23,062 nt of DNA from Veillonella sp. (lineage in GTDB: Bacteria > Bacillota > Negativicutes > Veillonellales > Veillonellaceae). The notes beneath the pieces are model-generated. The model had not been told where the DNA came from and ran no database searches. It saw nothing but the letters and a program-made list of their open reading frames with translations. The DNA lies in contig NZ_DXLG01000011.1 of NCBI RefSeq assembly GCF_019414865.1, positions 1 through 23,062 of the forward strand, in the 5' to 3' direction. Below, in pieces: positions 1 to 8,108 of this stretch (position 1 is the stretch's first letter; each line of letters begins with the position of its first letter). A program made the position numbers and the translations under genes.

Positions 1-54
<54 letters not shown>

Positions 55-59
55 AACCT

Positions 60-91
60 AGAAGCAAGCATAAAGCTTGCTTCTTTTTTTT
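60..91 (+). terminator. Intrinsic terminator of the tRNA-Val transcript
   Basis: A perfect 9-bp stem, GAAGCAAGC (61-69) and GCTTGCTTC (75-83), encloses the loop ATAAA and is followed by a run of eight T (84-91). It lies six bases after the CCA end, as expected for the end of a tRNA transcription unit. Confidence 0.9.
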
Positions 92-98
92 GTATATG

Positions 99-107
99 TG
101 ATATAAT
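99..107 (+). promoter_or_regulatory. Extended -10 promoter for the exported-protein gene at 162
   Basis: TG-A-TATAAT is a perfect -10 hexamer with the TGn extension. No good -35 is visible, because the upstream sequence is the tRNA terminator. A transcript starting near 114 would have a leader of about 50 nt with a GAGGAGG ribosome-binding site at 151-157. Confidence 0.6.
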
Positions 108-161
108 AGTACCAGTTGTTTTGTTTGTGAATTTTAAAGAGTCTTATTTAGAGGAGGAACT

Positions 162-1070
162 ATGTTTTATACATTCGGACGCTATAAACGTTCGCTACTT
201 ACAGTACTAGGTGTACTATTGGCATCTACACTCGCTACAGCAAGTGCTGCCACTATTAATATGAGCCAGTTAACATCAAATACCGCTCAACCGGTAGTCA
301 TTAACTCTATGCCATCCAATGTAGATACGACTACCCCTACATTACAAGCCGATAATAATGGTCAACCTATTTTGAAGGTTGCAAACACACCTGTTTCAAC
401 ACCAATTGTTGGAACACCTGAAAAAGCGACTATCAATACTTCTAATTCTAATTATGATGGTCACTTAGATAATTTCCCTAGTCGCAAAGTTACAATTGTT
501 GTACCTGCAAAATTGCGCAACGAAAACACAGCCCAATTAGGTCGTTACATGACAGACCGTCTATCTAATACGCTTAAGTATCCATACTATGATACAGCAA
601 TCGTAAGTACTAATACGCCAACAGCAGAAATTAGAGCTGTTGACCTTGCGCAAATTGCATCTGCGCAGAACTCTGAAATTGTTATCATGCCTGTACCATT
701 GCAAGACGTATACGTACAAATTAATGGTGTAAATAGCCCATATGCATATAATAATGATGATCGCGAAATGTATATTGCAGCAAAGGTAAATGCATTGTTA
801 TATTACTACGATGTGAATGATCAAGTTATTCACACTGTACGCAGTGGATTCAATCAAACTGATGATTCCTTAACAATGCCAACACATAAGGCTGTATGGA
901 ACAAAGTTATGACTGTATTACTTGATAAATTACCATACAAACGTATTCCAACAGACCGCGACCGCTATCAAGCACCTGGTATTAACTCTGAGTCTCCAGT
1001 AGTACTTGATTTCCAAGTAGAACAACCTAAGAATACAGCGTATTCCTTAAAAGGTGTTAGCGTATTATAA
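162..1070 (+). CDS. Exported protein of unknown function (302 aa)
   Basis: I do not recognise a family with certainty. The start is well supported by GAGGAGG (151-157) a few bases before ATG. Residues 1-29 form a Sec signal peptide: basic FGRYKR, hydrophobic core LLTVLGVLLASTLA and a probable AxA cleavage after ATASA. Residues 30-105 are low in complexity and rich in Thr, Asn and Pro, so probably a flexible linker. From about 108 to 250 the pattern looks like an alternating alpha/beta domain: RKVTIVVPAKL, then a helix, then SEIVIMPV and MYIAAKVNALLYYYDV. The spacing is loosely reminiscent of CsgG/TolB-N-like envelope domains, but this is impression only. There are no Cys residues and no transmembrane segment after the signal, so a periplasmic or surface location is likely. 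It is monocistronic, bounded by its own promoter and terminator. Confidence 0.85.
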   Translation: MFYTFGRYKRSLLTVLGVLLASTLATASAATINMSQLTSNTAQPVVINSMPSNVDTTTPTLQADNNGQPILKVANTPVSTPIVGTPEKATINTSNSNYDGHLDNFPSRKVTIVVPAKLRNENTAQLGRYMTDRLSNTLKYPYYDTAIVSTNTPTAEIRAVDLAQIASAQNSEIVIMPVPLQDVYVQINGVNSPYAYNNDDREMYIAAKVNALLYYYDVNDQVIHTVRSGFNQTDDSLTMPTHKAVWNKVMTVLLDKLPYKRIPTDRDRYQAPGINSESPVVLDFQVEQPKNTAYSLKGVSVL

Positions 1071-1078
1071 GAGACACT

Positions 1079-1114
1079 AAAAAGACCGTTAAGCAATTGC
1101 TTAACGGTCTTTTT
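1079..1114. terminator. Bidirectional intrinsic terminator between convergent genes
   Basis: A perfect 18-base inverted repeat (1079-1096 and 1097-1114) has AAAAAGACCG at one end and CGGTCTTTTT at the other. The A run and T run flank a strong stem, so it can end both the plus-strand gene finishing at 1070 and the minus-strand gene finishing at 1141. Confidence 0.92.
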
Positions 1115-1140
1115 GTATTCACCTATTAACGATACATAAC

Positions 1141-1497
1141 TTAGTGAATCAAGCCGATTAATCTAAGTTGATGCTCTGTAAAACCAGCATTTCTTAAAAG
1201 TGCAGTAAATGAACTACGGAAGGAATCAGATAAATCGCTTACGTAATAAATTGAATCATCATCTTTTGCACTTGCTGTACTTGTATTAGTAGTCGCAGCA
1301 TATTTAGCATTATCAGCTTCATTTTGTTTAACCATGTTAGCTCTAAAAGCATCATTTGTAGGAGTTTCTACTGGTGGACGAACCGAGTCAGTATATTTAT
1401 AACCATAAGATGCGTCTACATGTGTTCCTAGTGTAGATGCACCAAAACAGCATGCTAATACAGCAAAAGCAATGAAAGATTTTTTTGATACGTTCAT
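1141..1497 (-). CDS. Small exported protein of unknown function (118 aa)
   Basis: I do not recognise this protein. GGAGG (about 1506-1510, minus strand) sits at normal spacing before ATG. The N terminus, MNVSKKS plus the hydrophobic FIAFAVLACCFGASTLG, is a signal peptide. Cleavage could follow VDA (residue 29). Alternatively VLAC at residues 13-16 is a weak lipobox, so a lipoprotein is possible. The mature part is hydrophilic: a Thr/Ala/Asn-rich middle (about 66-78), an acidic KDDDS patch, then a more ordered C-terminal segment of about 35 residues (SDLSDSFRSSFTALLRNAGF and following). It converges with the other exported protein at 162-1070; no functional link is evident beyond both being exported. 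Confidence 0.8.
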   Translation of the reverse strand: MNVSKKSFIAFAVLACCFGASTLGTHVDASYGYKYTDSVRPPVETPTNDAFRANMVKQNEADNAKYAATTNTSTASAKDDDSIYYVSDLSDSFRSSFTALLRNAGFTEHQLRLIGLIH

Positions 1498-1524
1498 TAG
1501 AAAACCTCCAAATTAACACAATAA

Positions 1525-1543
1525 GTCATTAAATTTAAATGAC
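1525..1543. repeat. Short AT-rich inverted repeat upstream of the small exported protein
   Basis: GTCATT (1525-1530) and AATGAC (1538-1543) are inverted around AAATTTA, 28 bases upstream of the start codon at 1497. The dyad would suit an operator or a leader hairpin. A -10-like TATACT (minus strand, 1551-1556) lies just upstream of it, but no convincing -35 is seen. Confidence 0.35.
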
Positions 1544-1611
1544 AAATTTTAGTATAAGTAGATGACCTTAATGTTAGATGAGTGTTTCCTATAAACAAAA
1601 TGAAATTCTAT

Positions 1612-1645
1612 AGAAAAAGGCTAGCCCTATGGCTAGCCTTTTTCT
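1612..1645 (-). terminator. Intrinsic terminator after atpC
   Basis: A 15-bp stem (1612-1626 and 1631-1645) with core GGCTAGCC, loop CTAT and T-rich flank CCTTTTTCT directly abuts the atpC stop codon at 1646-1648. The flank also has T residues in the opposite direction, but the only gene ending here is atpC. Confidence 0.9.
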
Positions 1646-2053
1646 TTATAGTTGTTTAGTTACATGCAAGCGCAATAATGCACGTTGCAATGCTGCTTCT
1701 GCGCGTTCTACATCGATATCTGGTGTAGGATTGGATAACCGGCCTTCTGCACGTTCTTTAGCTCGACGAGCACGTTCCACATCAATGGATGCTGGATCTT
1801 GGCAATCTGGTGTTACAATACTCACCTTATTATGTTCGATTTCACAGAAACCACCAAATACAGCAAGTTCACGAGATGTTCCATCTGGTTGATCTATGCG
1901 TAATGGCGCTAAATCTAATGCGATAATCATAGGTGCATGATTTGGCAAGATACCAAATTGACCATCAATGGCTTTACCTACAAAGAATGTAGACTTACCT
2001 TCAAAGACAATCGCATCAGGTGTAATGATCTGTAGGGTCATAGGTTCCGCCAT
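1646..2053 (-). CDS. atpC: ATP synthase F1 epsilon subunit
   Basis: This is the central-stalk subunit that couples rotor movement to the catalytic head and can inhibit ATP hydrolysis through its C-terminal helices. It has 135 aa, the usual length. The N-terminal beta-sandwich (about 4-85) carries the family motif GQFGILPNHAPM. The C-terminal helical hairpin (about 88-135) starts with IDVERARRAKERAEGRL. It is the last gene of the atp operon, three bases after atpD, with a GGGGG ribosome-binding element spanning the atpD stop region. The intrinsic terminator follows at once. The start ATG at 2053 fits length and spacing. Confidence 0.97.
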   Translation of the reverse strand: MAEPMTLQIITPDAIVFEGKSTFFVGKAIDGQFGILPNHAPMIIALDLAPLRIDQPDGTSRELAVFGGFCEIEHNKVSIVTPDCQDPASIDVERARRAKERAEGRLSNPTPDIDVERAEAALQRALLRLHVTKQL

Positions 2054-2056
2054 GGA

Positions 2057-3481
2057 TTATTCCCCCTTCTCTTGCATTTCCTTTGCTTTTTGAACGGCTT
2101 CATCGATGGTACCAACCATGTAGAATGCACCTTCAGGTAAATCATCATGTTTACCATCAAGGATTTCTCTAAAGCCTCTCAATGTTTCGGACAATGGTAC
2201 GTATTTACCAGGAGAACCAGTAAATACTTCAGCTACGAAGAACGGTTGACTCAAGAAACGTTGAATCTTACGCGCACGAGATACTGTCAATTTATCTTCG
2301 TCAGACAATTCTTCCATACCAAGGATTGCGATAATATCTTGAAGATCTTTATATTTTTGCAATACTTCTTGTACGCCACGCGCTACTTCATAGTGTTCTT
2401 CACCAAGTACATGTGGGTCCAAAATACGGCTTGTAGAATCTAACGGATCCACCGCTGGATAGATACCAAGTTCCGCAATGGAACGAGACAATACTGTTGT
2501 CGCATCCAAGTGAGCGAATGTCGCCGCTGGCGCAGGGTCAGTTAAGTCATCGGCAGGTACGTATACAGCTTGTACAGAAGTAATAGAACCTTCTTTGGTA
2601 GATGTAATACGTTCTTGTAATGCCCCTACGTCATTAGCCAATGTAGGTTGATAACCTACGGCAGATGGCATACGACCTAAGAGGGCTGATACTTCAGAGC
2701 CAGCTTGAATAAAGCGGAAGATATTATCAATAAACAAGAGCACGTCTTGTTTCTTCACATCACGGAAGTATTCAGCCATTGTAAGGCCTGTAAGACCTAC
2801 GCGCATACGTGCCCCAGGTGGCTCATTCATTTGGCCATATACAAGAGCTGTTTTGTTGATAACGCCGGACTCTTTCATTTCGTTCCACAAGTCGTTACCT
2901 TCACGAGTACGTTCGCCTACGCCGGAGAATACGGAGTAACCACCGTGCTCTGTGGCAACATTGTGAATCAATTCCATAATTAATACGGTTTTACCTACAC
3001 CGGCACCACCGAAGAGGCCGATTTTACCACCTTTTACATATGGAGCGATAAGGTCAACGACCTTAATACCTGTTTCCAAGATTTTAGTATCTGGAGAAAG
3101 GTCATCAAATTTAGGTGCTGGACGATGAATAGGCCATTTTTCGTCAGCTACAACTGGAGCTGGATCATGGTCTACAGTTTCACCCAATACGTTAAAGATA
3201 CGACCCAATACACCTTCACCTACAGGAACGGCAATTGCAGCACCAGTATCTTCAGCATCCATATTACGGGTCATACCGTCAGTAGAGCTCATTGCAACGC
3301 AACGTACAGTATCATCACCTAAGTGTTGCATAACCTCTACTACAATTTTTTGTCTATCATGTGCCTTATGATCATGGTAGATGTTGATGGCGTTGTAGAT
3401 GCTTGGCAAATGACCAGCATCGAAGCGCACGTCTACAACTGGACCAATGACCTGCACAACTTTACCAATATTATTACTCAT
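2057..3481 (-). CDS. atpD: ATP synthase F1 beta subunit (catalytic)
   Basis: This is the catalytic subunit, with nucleotide sites at its interface with alpha. Numbered from a TTG two codons upstream of ATG, it has the P-loop GGAGVGKT at 160-167, the catalytic Glu in GERTREG (E192), a Walker B strand DVLLFIDN at 248-255 and EELSDED at 393-399, equivalent to the DELSEED lever. I chose ATG at 3481 (474 aa). AAGGAG lies ten bases before it, whereas the in-frame TTG at 3487 would leave only about four bases. The open frame extends to 3487. Order and spacing (atpG, 18 bases, atpD, 3 bases, atpC) are canonical. Confidence 0.98.
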   Translation of the reverse strand: MSNNIGKVVQVIGPVVDVRFDAGHLPSIYNAINIYHDHKAHDRQKIVVEVMQHLGDDTVRCVAMSSTDGMTRNMDAEDTGAAIAVPVGEGVLGRIFNVLGETVDHDPAPVVADEKWPIHRPAPKFDDLSPDTKILETGIKVVDLIAPYVKGGKIGLFGGAGVGKTVLIMELIHNVATEHGGYSVFSGVGERTREGNDLWNEMKESGVINKTALVYGQMNEPPGARMRVGLTGLTMAEYFRDVKKQDVLLFIDNIFRFIQAGSEVSALLGRMPSAVGYQPTLANDVGALQERITSTKEGSITSVQAVYVPADDLTDPAPAATFAHLDATTVLSRSIAELGIYPAVDPLDSTSRILDPHVLGEEHYEVARGVQEVLQKYKDLQDIIAILGMEELSDEDKLTVSRARKIQRFLSQPFFVAEVFTGSPGKYVPLSETLRGFREILDGKHDDLPEGAFYMVGTIDEAVQKAKEMQEKGE

Positions 3482-3499
3482 CGACAAATGTCTCCTTAT

Positions 3500-4354
3500 T
3501 TATTGCAAGGCATTAGCGCCACCAACGATTTCAGAAATTTCGTTTGTAATGCTAGATTGACGTAACTTGTTATATTCAAGTCCTAAGGAATCAATGAGTT
3601 CCCCTGCATTATCTGTAGCAGATGTCATGGCTGTCATACGAGCACCCAATTCACTTGCTGCAGATTGCAACAATCCATTATAAACAGTAATCTCTAAATA
3701 TTTTGGTAACAACGCCTCCAAGACAGATACAGCAGATGGCATGAAATCATACTCTTCGCCCTTTACCTCATCTTGTGGTTGCTCTATCGGCAACAAGCGC
3801 TCAGCCTGTGCAATTTGCGTCATAGAATTTACAAAACGTGTATAGATCATGATGACTTCGTCAACTTCATGACGTTCGTATAGTGAAAGTGCTTCATGCA
3901 TAATGGCACGGGCATGTTCATAAGAAGGTTTATCGGAGAAGCCTGCATAGGACTTATCGATATGAATTCCTCTAGATTTCATGCTGTCTCTAGGCTTTTT
4001 ACCTGCCGTGATAACACGGTATGTATCGGAAGATTTACCATACAATTGTTCCATAGCAAACTTCAACACATTAGACGAGAATGCCCCTGCAAGGCCCTTA
4101 TCGGCACCTATTACAATATAGCATGTGCGTTTTATAGGGCGTACCTCTAACAAAGGACTGCTAAAGCCTTCTAAATCACTATTAGACATATGACGCAAGA
4201 TTTGCCCAATCTTCTCTGCGTAAGGACGAGTACCTTCCGCTTTTGTTTGCGCCTTACGAAGACGAGCAGAGGCTACCATCTTCATCGCTTTTGTAATTTG
4301 TTGCGTATTGGTAACACTTTTTATGCGTTTTCGCAAATCTTGTGCACTAGCCAT
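3500..4354 (-). CDS. atpG: ATP synthase F1 gamma subunit
   Basis: This is the rotor shaft of F1. It has 284 aa, as usual for the family. The N-terminal helix (ASAQDLRKRIKSVTNTQQITKAMKMVAS) and the C-terminal helix (ELGARMTAMTSATDNAGELI) that together form the coiled coil are both present and strongly conserved. A Rossmann-like middle part contains VIGADKGLAGAFSSNV. GGAGG inside the atpA stop region lies eight bases before ATG at 4354, and three bases separate the stop of atpA from this start, so translation is probably coupled. Confidence 0.98.
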   Translation of the reverse strand: MASAQDLRKRIKSVTNTQQITKAMKMVASARLRKAQTKAEGTRPYAEKIGQILRHMSNSDLEGFSSPLLEVRPIKRTCYIVIGADKGLAGAFSSNVLKFAMEQLYGKSSDTYRVITAGKKPRDSMKSRGIHIDKSYAGFSDKPSYEHARAIMHEALSLYERHEVDEVIMIYTRFVNSMTQIAQAERLLPIEQPQDEVKGEEYDFMPSAVSVLEALLPKYLEITVYNGLLQSAASELGARMTAMTSATDNAGELIDSLGLEYNKLRQSSITNEISEIVGGANALQ

Positions 4355-4357
4355 ACA

Positions 4358-5896
4358 TTACGCCTCCTTATGAGACACTAATGTATGCGTAGAACCAAAT
4401 GCTTCTACACATTCTGGGATTGCTTGTTTCAATAGATTTTCAGTATCTTCGTCAATTTTCTTAGACGTTTCAATATTTGTGATGATTTCAGGATAGTTAG
4501 CTTTTATATAACGTAAAAGTTCAGCTTCAAATGCTAAAATATCATCCACTTGAATACTTGCTAAATACCCTTTTGTACCAGCGTAAAGATTAATAACCAT
4601 TTCTGCTACGCTCATAGGTTCATATTGACCTTGTTTTAACATTTCAGTCAAACGTTCACCACGGTCTAATTGTGCTTTAGTAGCCGCATCAAGATCGGAA
4701 CCGAACTGAGCGAAGGCAGCTAACTCACGATATTGAGCAAGGTCCAAACGCAATTGGCCTGCTACTTGTTTCATCGCTTTAGTTTGCGCACTACCACCTA
4801 CACGGGATACGGACAAACCTACATCAACCGCTGGGCGGACGCCAGAGTAGAACATATCTGTCCCCAAGAAAATTTGACCATCAGTAATGGAAATTACGTT
4901 TGTTGGGATGTATGCAGATACGTCACCTGCTTGTGTTTCAATGATTGGCAACGCAGTAATCGAACCACCACCAAGTTCTGGTGAAAGTTTCGCAGCACGT
5001 TCTAATAGACGGCTGTGTAAGTAGAATACGTCGCCTGGATACGCTTCACGCCCTGGTGGACGGCGTAATAATAAAGACATAGCACGGTAAGCAGCCGCTT
5101 GCTTAGTTAAGTCATCATATACACAAAGTACATGTTTGCCTTTGTACATGAAGTATTCACCCATAGCAACACCTGCGTACGGAGCGATGTATTGTAATGG
5201 AGCCCCTGTAGAAGCACTAGCAGAAACGACGATTGTATACTCCAACGCACCTGTTTCTTCCAATTTTTGTACTACACGAGCTACGGTAGATTCTTTTTGA
5301 CCAATTGCTACATAGATACAAATTACATCTTTACCTTTTTGATTGATAATTGTATCAAGAGCAATTGCAGTTTTACCTGTACCACGGTCACCAATGATAA
5401 GCTCACGTTGGCCACGGCCAATTGGTACCATCGCATCGATAGCTTTCAAACCTGTTTGCAATGGTTCGTTTACAGATTGACGATCCGCAATACCAGGTGC
5501 TGGATGTTCTACAGGACGACGTTCAGTCGCTTGAATAGCACCCTTGCCATCGATAGGCTGCCCCAATGGATTTACTACACGACCAATAAGAGCATCCCCT
5601 ACTGGTACGTCCATAATTTTGCCAGTACGGCGTACTTCATCGCCTTCTTTAATTAAGAAGTCGTCACCTAATAGTACGGCACCAACATTATCTAATTCTA
5701 AGTTCAAAACCAAGCCATATACGCCGTGTGGTAACTCTAACAACTCACCAGCCATGGCTCTTTCAAGACCATAAATATGGGCGATGCCATCCCCTACGTC
5801 AAGAACAGTACCCACGTCATCGACATTGAGGTCAACATCATAGTCCTGAATCTGCTGTTTAATTATAGCAGTGATTTCTTCAGGCTTCATTTTCAT
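4358..5896 (-). CDS. atpA: ATP synthase F1 alpha subunit
   Basis: This is the regulatory nucleotide-binding subunit alternating with beta in the F1 hexamer. It has 512 aa. The N-terminal segment MKPEEITAIIKQQI binds the delta subunit. The P-loop GDRGTGKT is at 169-176. VSRVGGSAQ contains the arginine finger at R365 that completes the catalytic site on beta. MKMKPEE offers two ATG codons; the first (5896) is better placed, with AGGGGTGA ten bases upstream. The long C-terminal helical domain is complete. Confidence 0.98.
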   Translation of the reverse strand: MKMKPEEITAIIKQQIQDYDVDLNVDDVGTVLDVGDGIAHIYGLERAMAGELLELPHGVYGLVLNLELDNVGAVLLGDDFLIKEGDEVRRTGKIMDVPVGDALIGRVVNPLGQPIDGKGAIQATERRPVEHPAPGIADRQSVNEPLQTGLKAIDAMVPIGRGQRELIIGDRGTGKTAIALDTIINQKGKDVICIYVAIGQKESTVARVVQKLEETGALEYTIVVSASASTGAPLQYIAPYAGVAMGEYFMYKGKHVLCVYDDLTKQAAAYRAMSLLLRRPPGREAYPGDVFYLHSRLLERAAKLSPELGGGSITALPIIETQAGDVSAYIPTNVISITDGQIFLGTDMFYSGVRPAVDVGLSVSRVGGSAQTKAMKQVAGQLRLDLAQYRELAAFAQFGSDLDAATKAQLDRGERLTEMLKQGQYEPMSVAEMVINLYAGTKGYLASIQVDDILAFEAELLRYIKANYPEIITNIETSKKIDEDTENLLKQAIPECVEAFGSTHTLVSHKEA

Positions 5897-5912
5897 ATAT
5901 ACCCATTCACCC

Positions 5913-6464
5913 CTATCTAATAGAGTTCGTTCTTAATAAAGATTTTTCTAATTCCTCTAAACGGCGAGCTACAGAGCCATCGATGCGTTTATCCCCTACT
6001 TGGATAACGATACCACCCATAATGGATGGATCTTGACGCACGGATAAGATGACATCTTTTCCTGTTACTTCTCTTAGTTTAGCTTGTACAGATGCTTCTA
6101 CATCAGCTGTAATTGGTTCAGCTACTGTTACAGTAGCTTCCAAAATACCACGTGCTGCACGTGATTTCTTAATAAACGCTTCGATAGTCGATGCTATATA
6201 GCGATAACGACCGCGCTTAATCATCACATAAATAAAGTGTAGAGCAACTTTATCGATACTAGAGTCAAAAATTTTACCAATAAGCTTAATCTTTGCATCT
6301 TCTGTAACGATTGGATTCTCTAGAAAGGAACGCAACTCAGGTTGATCAACCATTACGGATGCTACATAACCTAATTGCTCCTCCATGAGTTCCAACTTAT
6401 TTTGTTCTTGAGCTAATTCAAACATAGCCGAACTATATTTATCTGCTACAATTTCTATGCTCAT
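5913..6464 (-). CDS. atpH: ATP synthase F1 delta subunit (OSCP homologue)
   Basis: This is the peripheral-stalk subunit joining the b dimer to the top of the alpha/beta hexamer. It has 183 aa, the normal length. The N-terminal helical bundle begins IVADKYSSAMFELAQEQ, and the C-terminal domain ends with the family signature DPSIMGGIVIQVGDKRIDGS. The start ATG at 6464 is four bases after the atpF stop (TGATACGATG). The ribosome-binding site is weak (AGGG), which fits coupled translation and the single copy of delta per complex. Confidence 0.96.
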   Translation of the reverse strand: MSIEIVADKYSSAMFELAQEQNKLELMEEQLGYVASVMVDQPELRSFLENPIVTEDAKIKLIGKIFDSSIDKVALHFIYVMIKRGRYRYIASTIEAFIKKSRAARGILEATVTVAEPITADVEASVQAKLREVTGKDVILSVRQDPSIMGGIVIQVGDKRIDGSVARRLEELEKSLLRTNSIR

Positions 6465-6468
6465 CGTA

Positions 6469-6966
6469 TCACAACCCTATCGTTTTACTATCAAGTTGAC
6501 GAATAGCGTCTTCGATCAATTTTGTATTAGTTTCGCTGTTCATATCTTTAGCAACAACTTTACCAGCCATAGCTACAGACAAAGAAACAACTTCATTGCG
6601 TAAACTATTCATAGCACGATCACGTTCGATTGCAATATCTTGGCGAGCACGATTTTTTTCTTGTTCAATTTGTTCGCGTGCTGTCGCTAATTGTTCGCGT
6701 GTTGTATTTTCTGCTTCTTGAACTGCTTTTTCAACAATTTGTTGTGCTTCTTGACGTGCTTTAGCAATTTGAGCTGCATAATCAGCTTTAAAGCCCTCTG
6801 CCTCTACGCGAGCTTTTTCTGCAGCTTCTAAGTCTTTAGCAATACGTTCTTTACGTTCTGTCATCATAGCCAATAATGGTTTATATGCAAAACGAGCTAA
6901 TAGCCAAACTAATATAAAAAAGTTCAACATTTGAGCAAGAATCGTTCCAAGGCTTAAGTCAACCAA
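6469..6966 (-). CDS. atpF: ATP synthase F0 b subunit, TTG start
   Basis: This is the peripheral-stalk subunit. One N-terminal transmembrane helix (about 8-27, LGTILAQMLNFFILVWLLAR) is followed by a long charged amphipathic coiled coil (about 33-130, rich in Glu, Lys, Ala and Gln) that dimerises and reaches F1. It has 165 aa. The start codon is TTG at 6966, not ATG: GGAGG lies seven bases upstream, and the first in-frame ATG (residue 13) would cut into the membrane helix. It follows atpE by 18 bases. Confidence 0.96.
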   Translation of the reverse strand: MVDLSLGTILAQMLNFFILVWLLARFAYKPLLAMMTERKERIAKDLEAAEKARVEAEGFKADYAAQIAKARQEAQQIVEKAVQEAENTTREQLATAREQIEQEKNRARQDIAIERDRAMNSLRNEVVSLSVAMAGKVVAKDMNSETNTKLIEDAIRQLDSKTIGL

Positions 6967-6984
6967 GGTTATTCCTCCTCGTTA

Positions 6985-7212
6985 TTATCTGAATAACAAA
7001 ATAAATGCTACTACTACACCGATGATAGGCATCGCTTCGATCAAGCCAATCGCTACGAACATTGTAGACATCAATTGACCACGTAATTCTGGTTGGCGTG
7101 TAATACCTTCGATTACTTTGCTAGATACAAGACCATCACCGATACCTGCACCAATGGCACCACAACCTACTGCGATTGCTGCTGCTAATGCGAATAAACC
7201 TTGAGCTTCCAT
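6985..7212 (-). CDS. atpE: ATP synthase F0 c subunit (rotor ring)
   Basis: This is the 75-aa hairpin of two membrane helices that forms the ion-driven c ring. The polar loop RQPE (39-42) is present. The ion-carrying carboxylate is E59 in GLIEAMPIIG. Helix 1 has GAGIGDG with D26 where Na+-translocating c subunits (Ilyobacter, Propionigenium type) have Gln, and the residues after E59 are A60 and M61 rather than Ser and Thr. The Na+ signature is therefore absent and H+ coupling is inferred. GGAGG lies seven bases before ATG at 7212. Confidence 0.97.
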   Translation of the reverse strand: MEAQGLFALAAAIAVGCGAIGAGIGDGLVSSKVIEGITRQPELRGQLMSTMFVAIGLIEAMPIIGVVVAFILLFR

Positions 7213-7235
7213 AATATATCCTCCATATAAAATAA

Positions 7236-7934
7236 TTAATGTTCCTCACTAAGAGCCATCCCCAAGTAGGAGGCAGTAAGAACTGTGAAAATAAAGGCTT
7301 GAATAATACCGATAAATAAACTAAAAGCAATCCAAACCCATGGTACAGGTACAAACCAAGGCAAGTTATACAATACTTCTAACAAAATTTCACCAGCTAC
7401 GATATTGCCGAATAGACGGAAAGCAAGTGTAACTGGTTTTGCAATTTCCTCAAAAATATTAAGGATTAGCAAAGCCTTATAAGGTTGTACAAAATGATTG
7501 AAATAGGATAAGCCTTTAACTTTAATCCCCATAACCCATACCACTAATGTGCTACATAGAGCTAATGCAATTGTAGTATTAATATCGGATGTTGGTGATG
7601 TTAAAGCCTTAAACGTTGGCATTAAACCCAGTTCGTTCCCTACAAAAATAAATAAGAAAAACGTAAATAACAAGGAACTTACCATCGGCCAATGACGACC
7701 CAAGTTCGGAGCTAGCTGCCCCTCTAAGCCTTCTAATATAGCTTCCACTATATTTTGCAAGCCTACAGGCACCAATTTACGTCCTCGGGTGGCCAATACT
7801 GTTACCAGTATTACAATAGCCATAGTAACCCATGTAGCAATCAAGGTATCAATATTAAATGTTAACCCCAACCACTGCACGACCTCATGGTGTCCCGCAT
7901 GTAATTCCACGTTCTCAACCCCTTCCATAGTCAT
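7236..7934 (-). CDS. atpB: ATP synthase F0 a subunit
   Basis: This is the stator membrane subunit that forms the ion half-channels. It has 232 aa with about five to six membrane segments. The essential Arg is R173 in AFRLFGNIVAGE; NELGLMP (about 100-106) and the C-terminal segment IGIIQAFIFTVLTASYLG are family hallmarks. MTMEG offers two ATG codons. The first (7934) has only a weak AAGG eight bases upstream, and the second (7928) is six bases further away, so the first is kept. It is the first gene after the proposed internal promoter at 7986-8014. Confidence 0.97.
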   Translation of the reverse strand: MTMEGVENVELHAGHHEVVQWLGLTFNIDTLIATWVTMAIVILVTVLATRGRKLVPVGLQNIVEAILEGLEGQLAPNLGRHWPMVSSLLFTFFLFIFVGNELGLMPTFKALTSPTSDINTTIALALCSTLVVWVMGIKVKGLSYFNHFVQPYKALLILNIFEEIAKPVTLAFRLFGNIVAGEILLEVLYNLPWFVPVPWVWIAFSLFIGIIQAFIFTVLTASYLGMALSEEH

Positions 7935-7985
7935 AATAAAAACCTTATATATTTACAATTAATATAAATATATTATATATGTATC

Positions 7986-8014
7986 ATCATACATCGTTAT
8001 AGATATATAATCAA
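7986..8014 (-). promoter_or_regulatory. Proposed promoter for atpB and the genes downstream
   Basis: On the minus strand TTGATT (8014-8009) and TATGAT (7991-7986) are separated by exactly 17 bases, matching TTGACA/TATAAT at 4/6 and 5/6. It lies in the 174-base AT-rich gap between atpI and atpB. A dyad, ATGTAT (7979-7984) and ATACAT (7989-7994), overlaps the -10 and could be an operator. Confidence 0.5.
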
Positions 8015-8108
8015 CACTTACAAGGTAAACAATTCCAATTACTCATAATCACATTGTGTATAATGCATTATCGGTATACACCTATCATTCTTACTGCTAC
8101 TTACGGGG

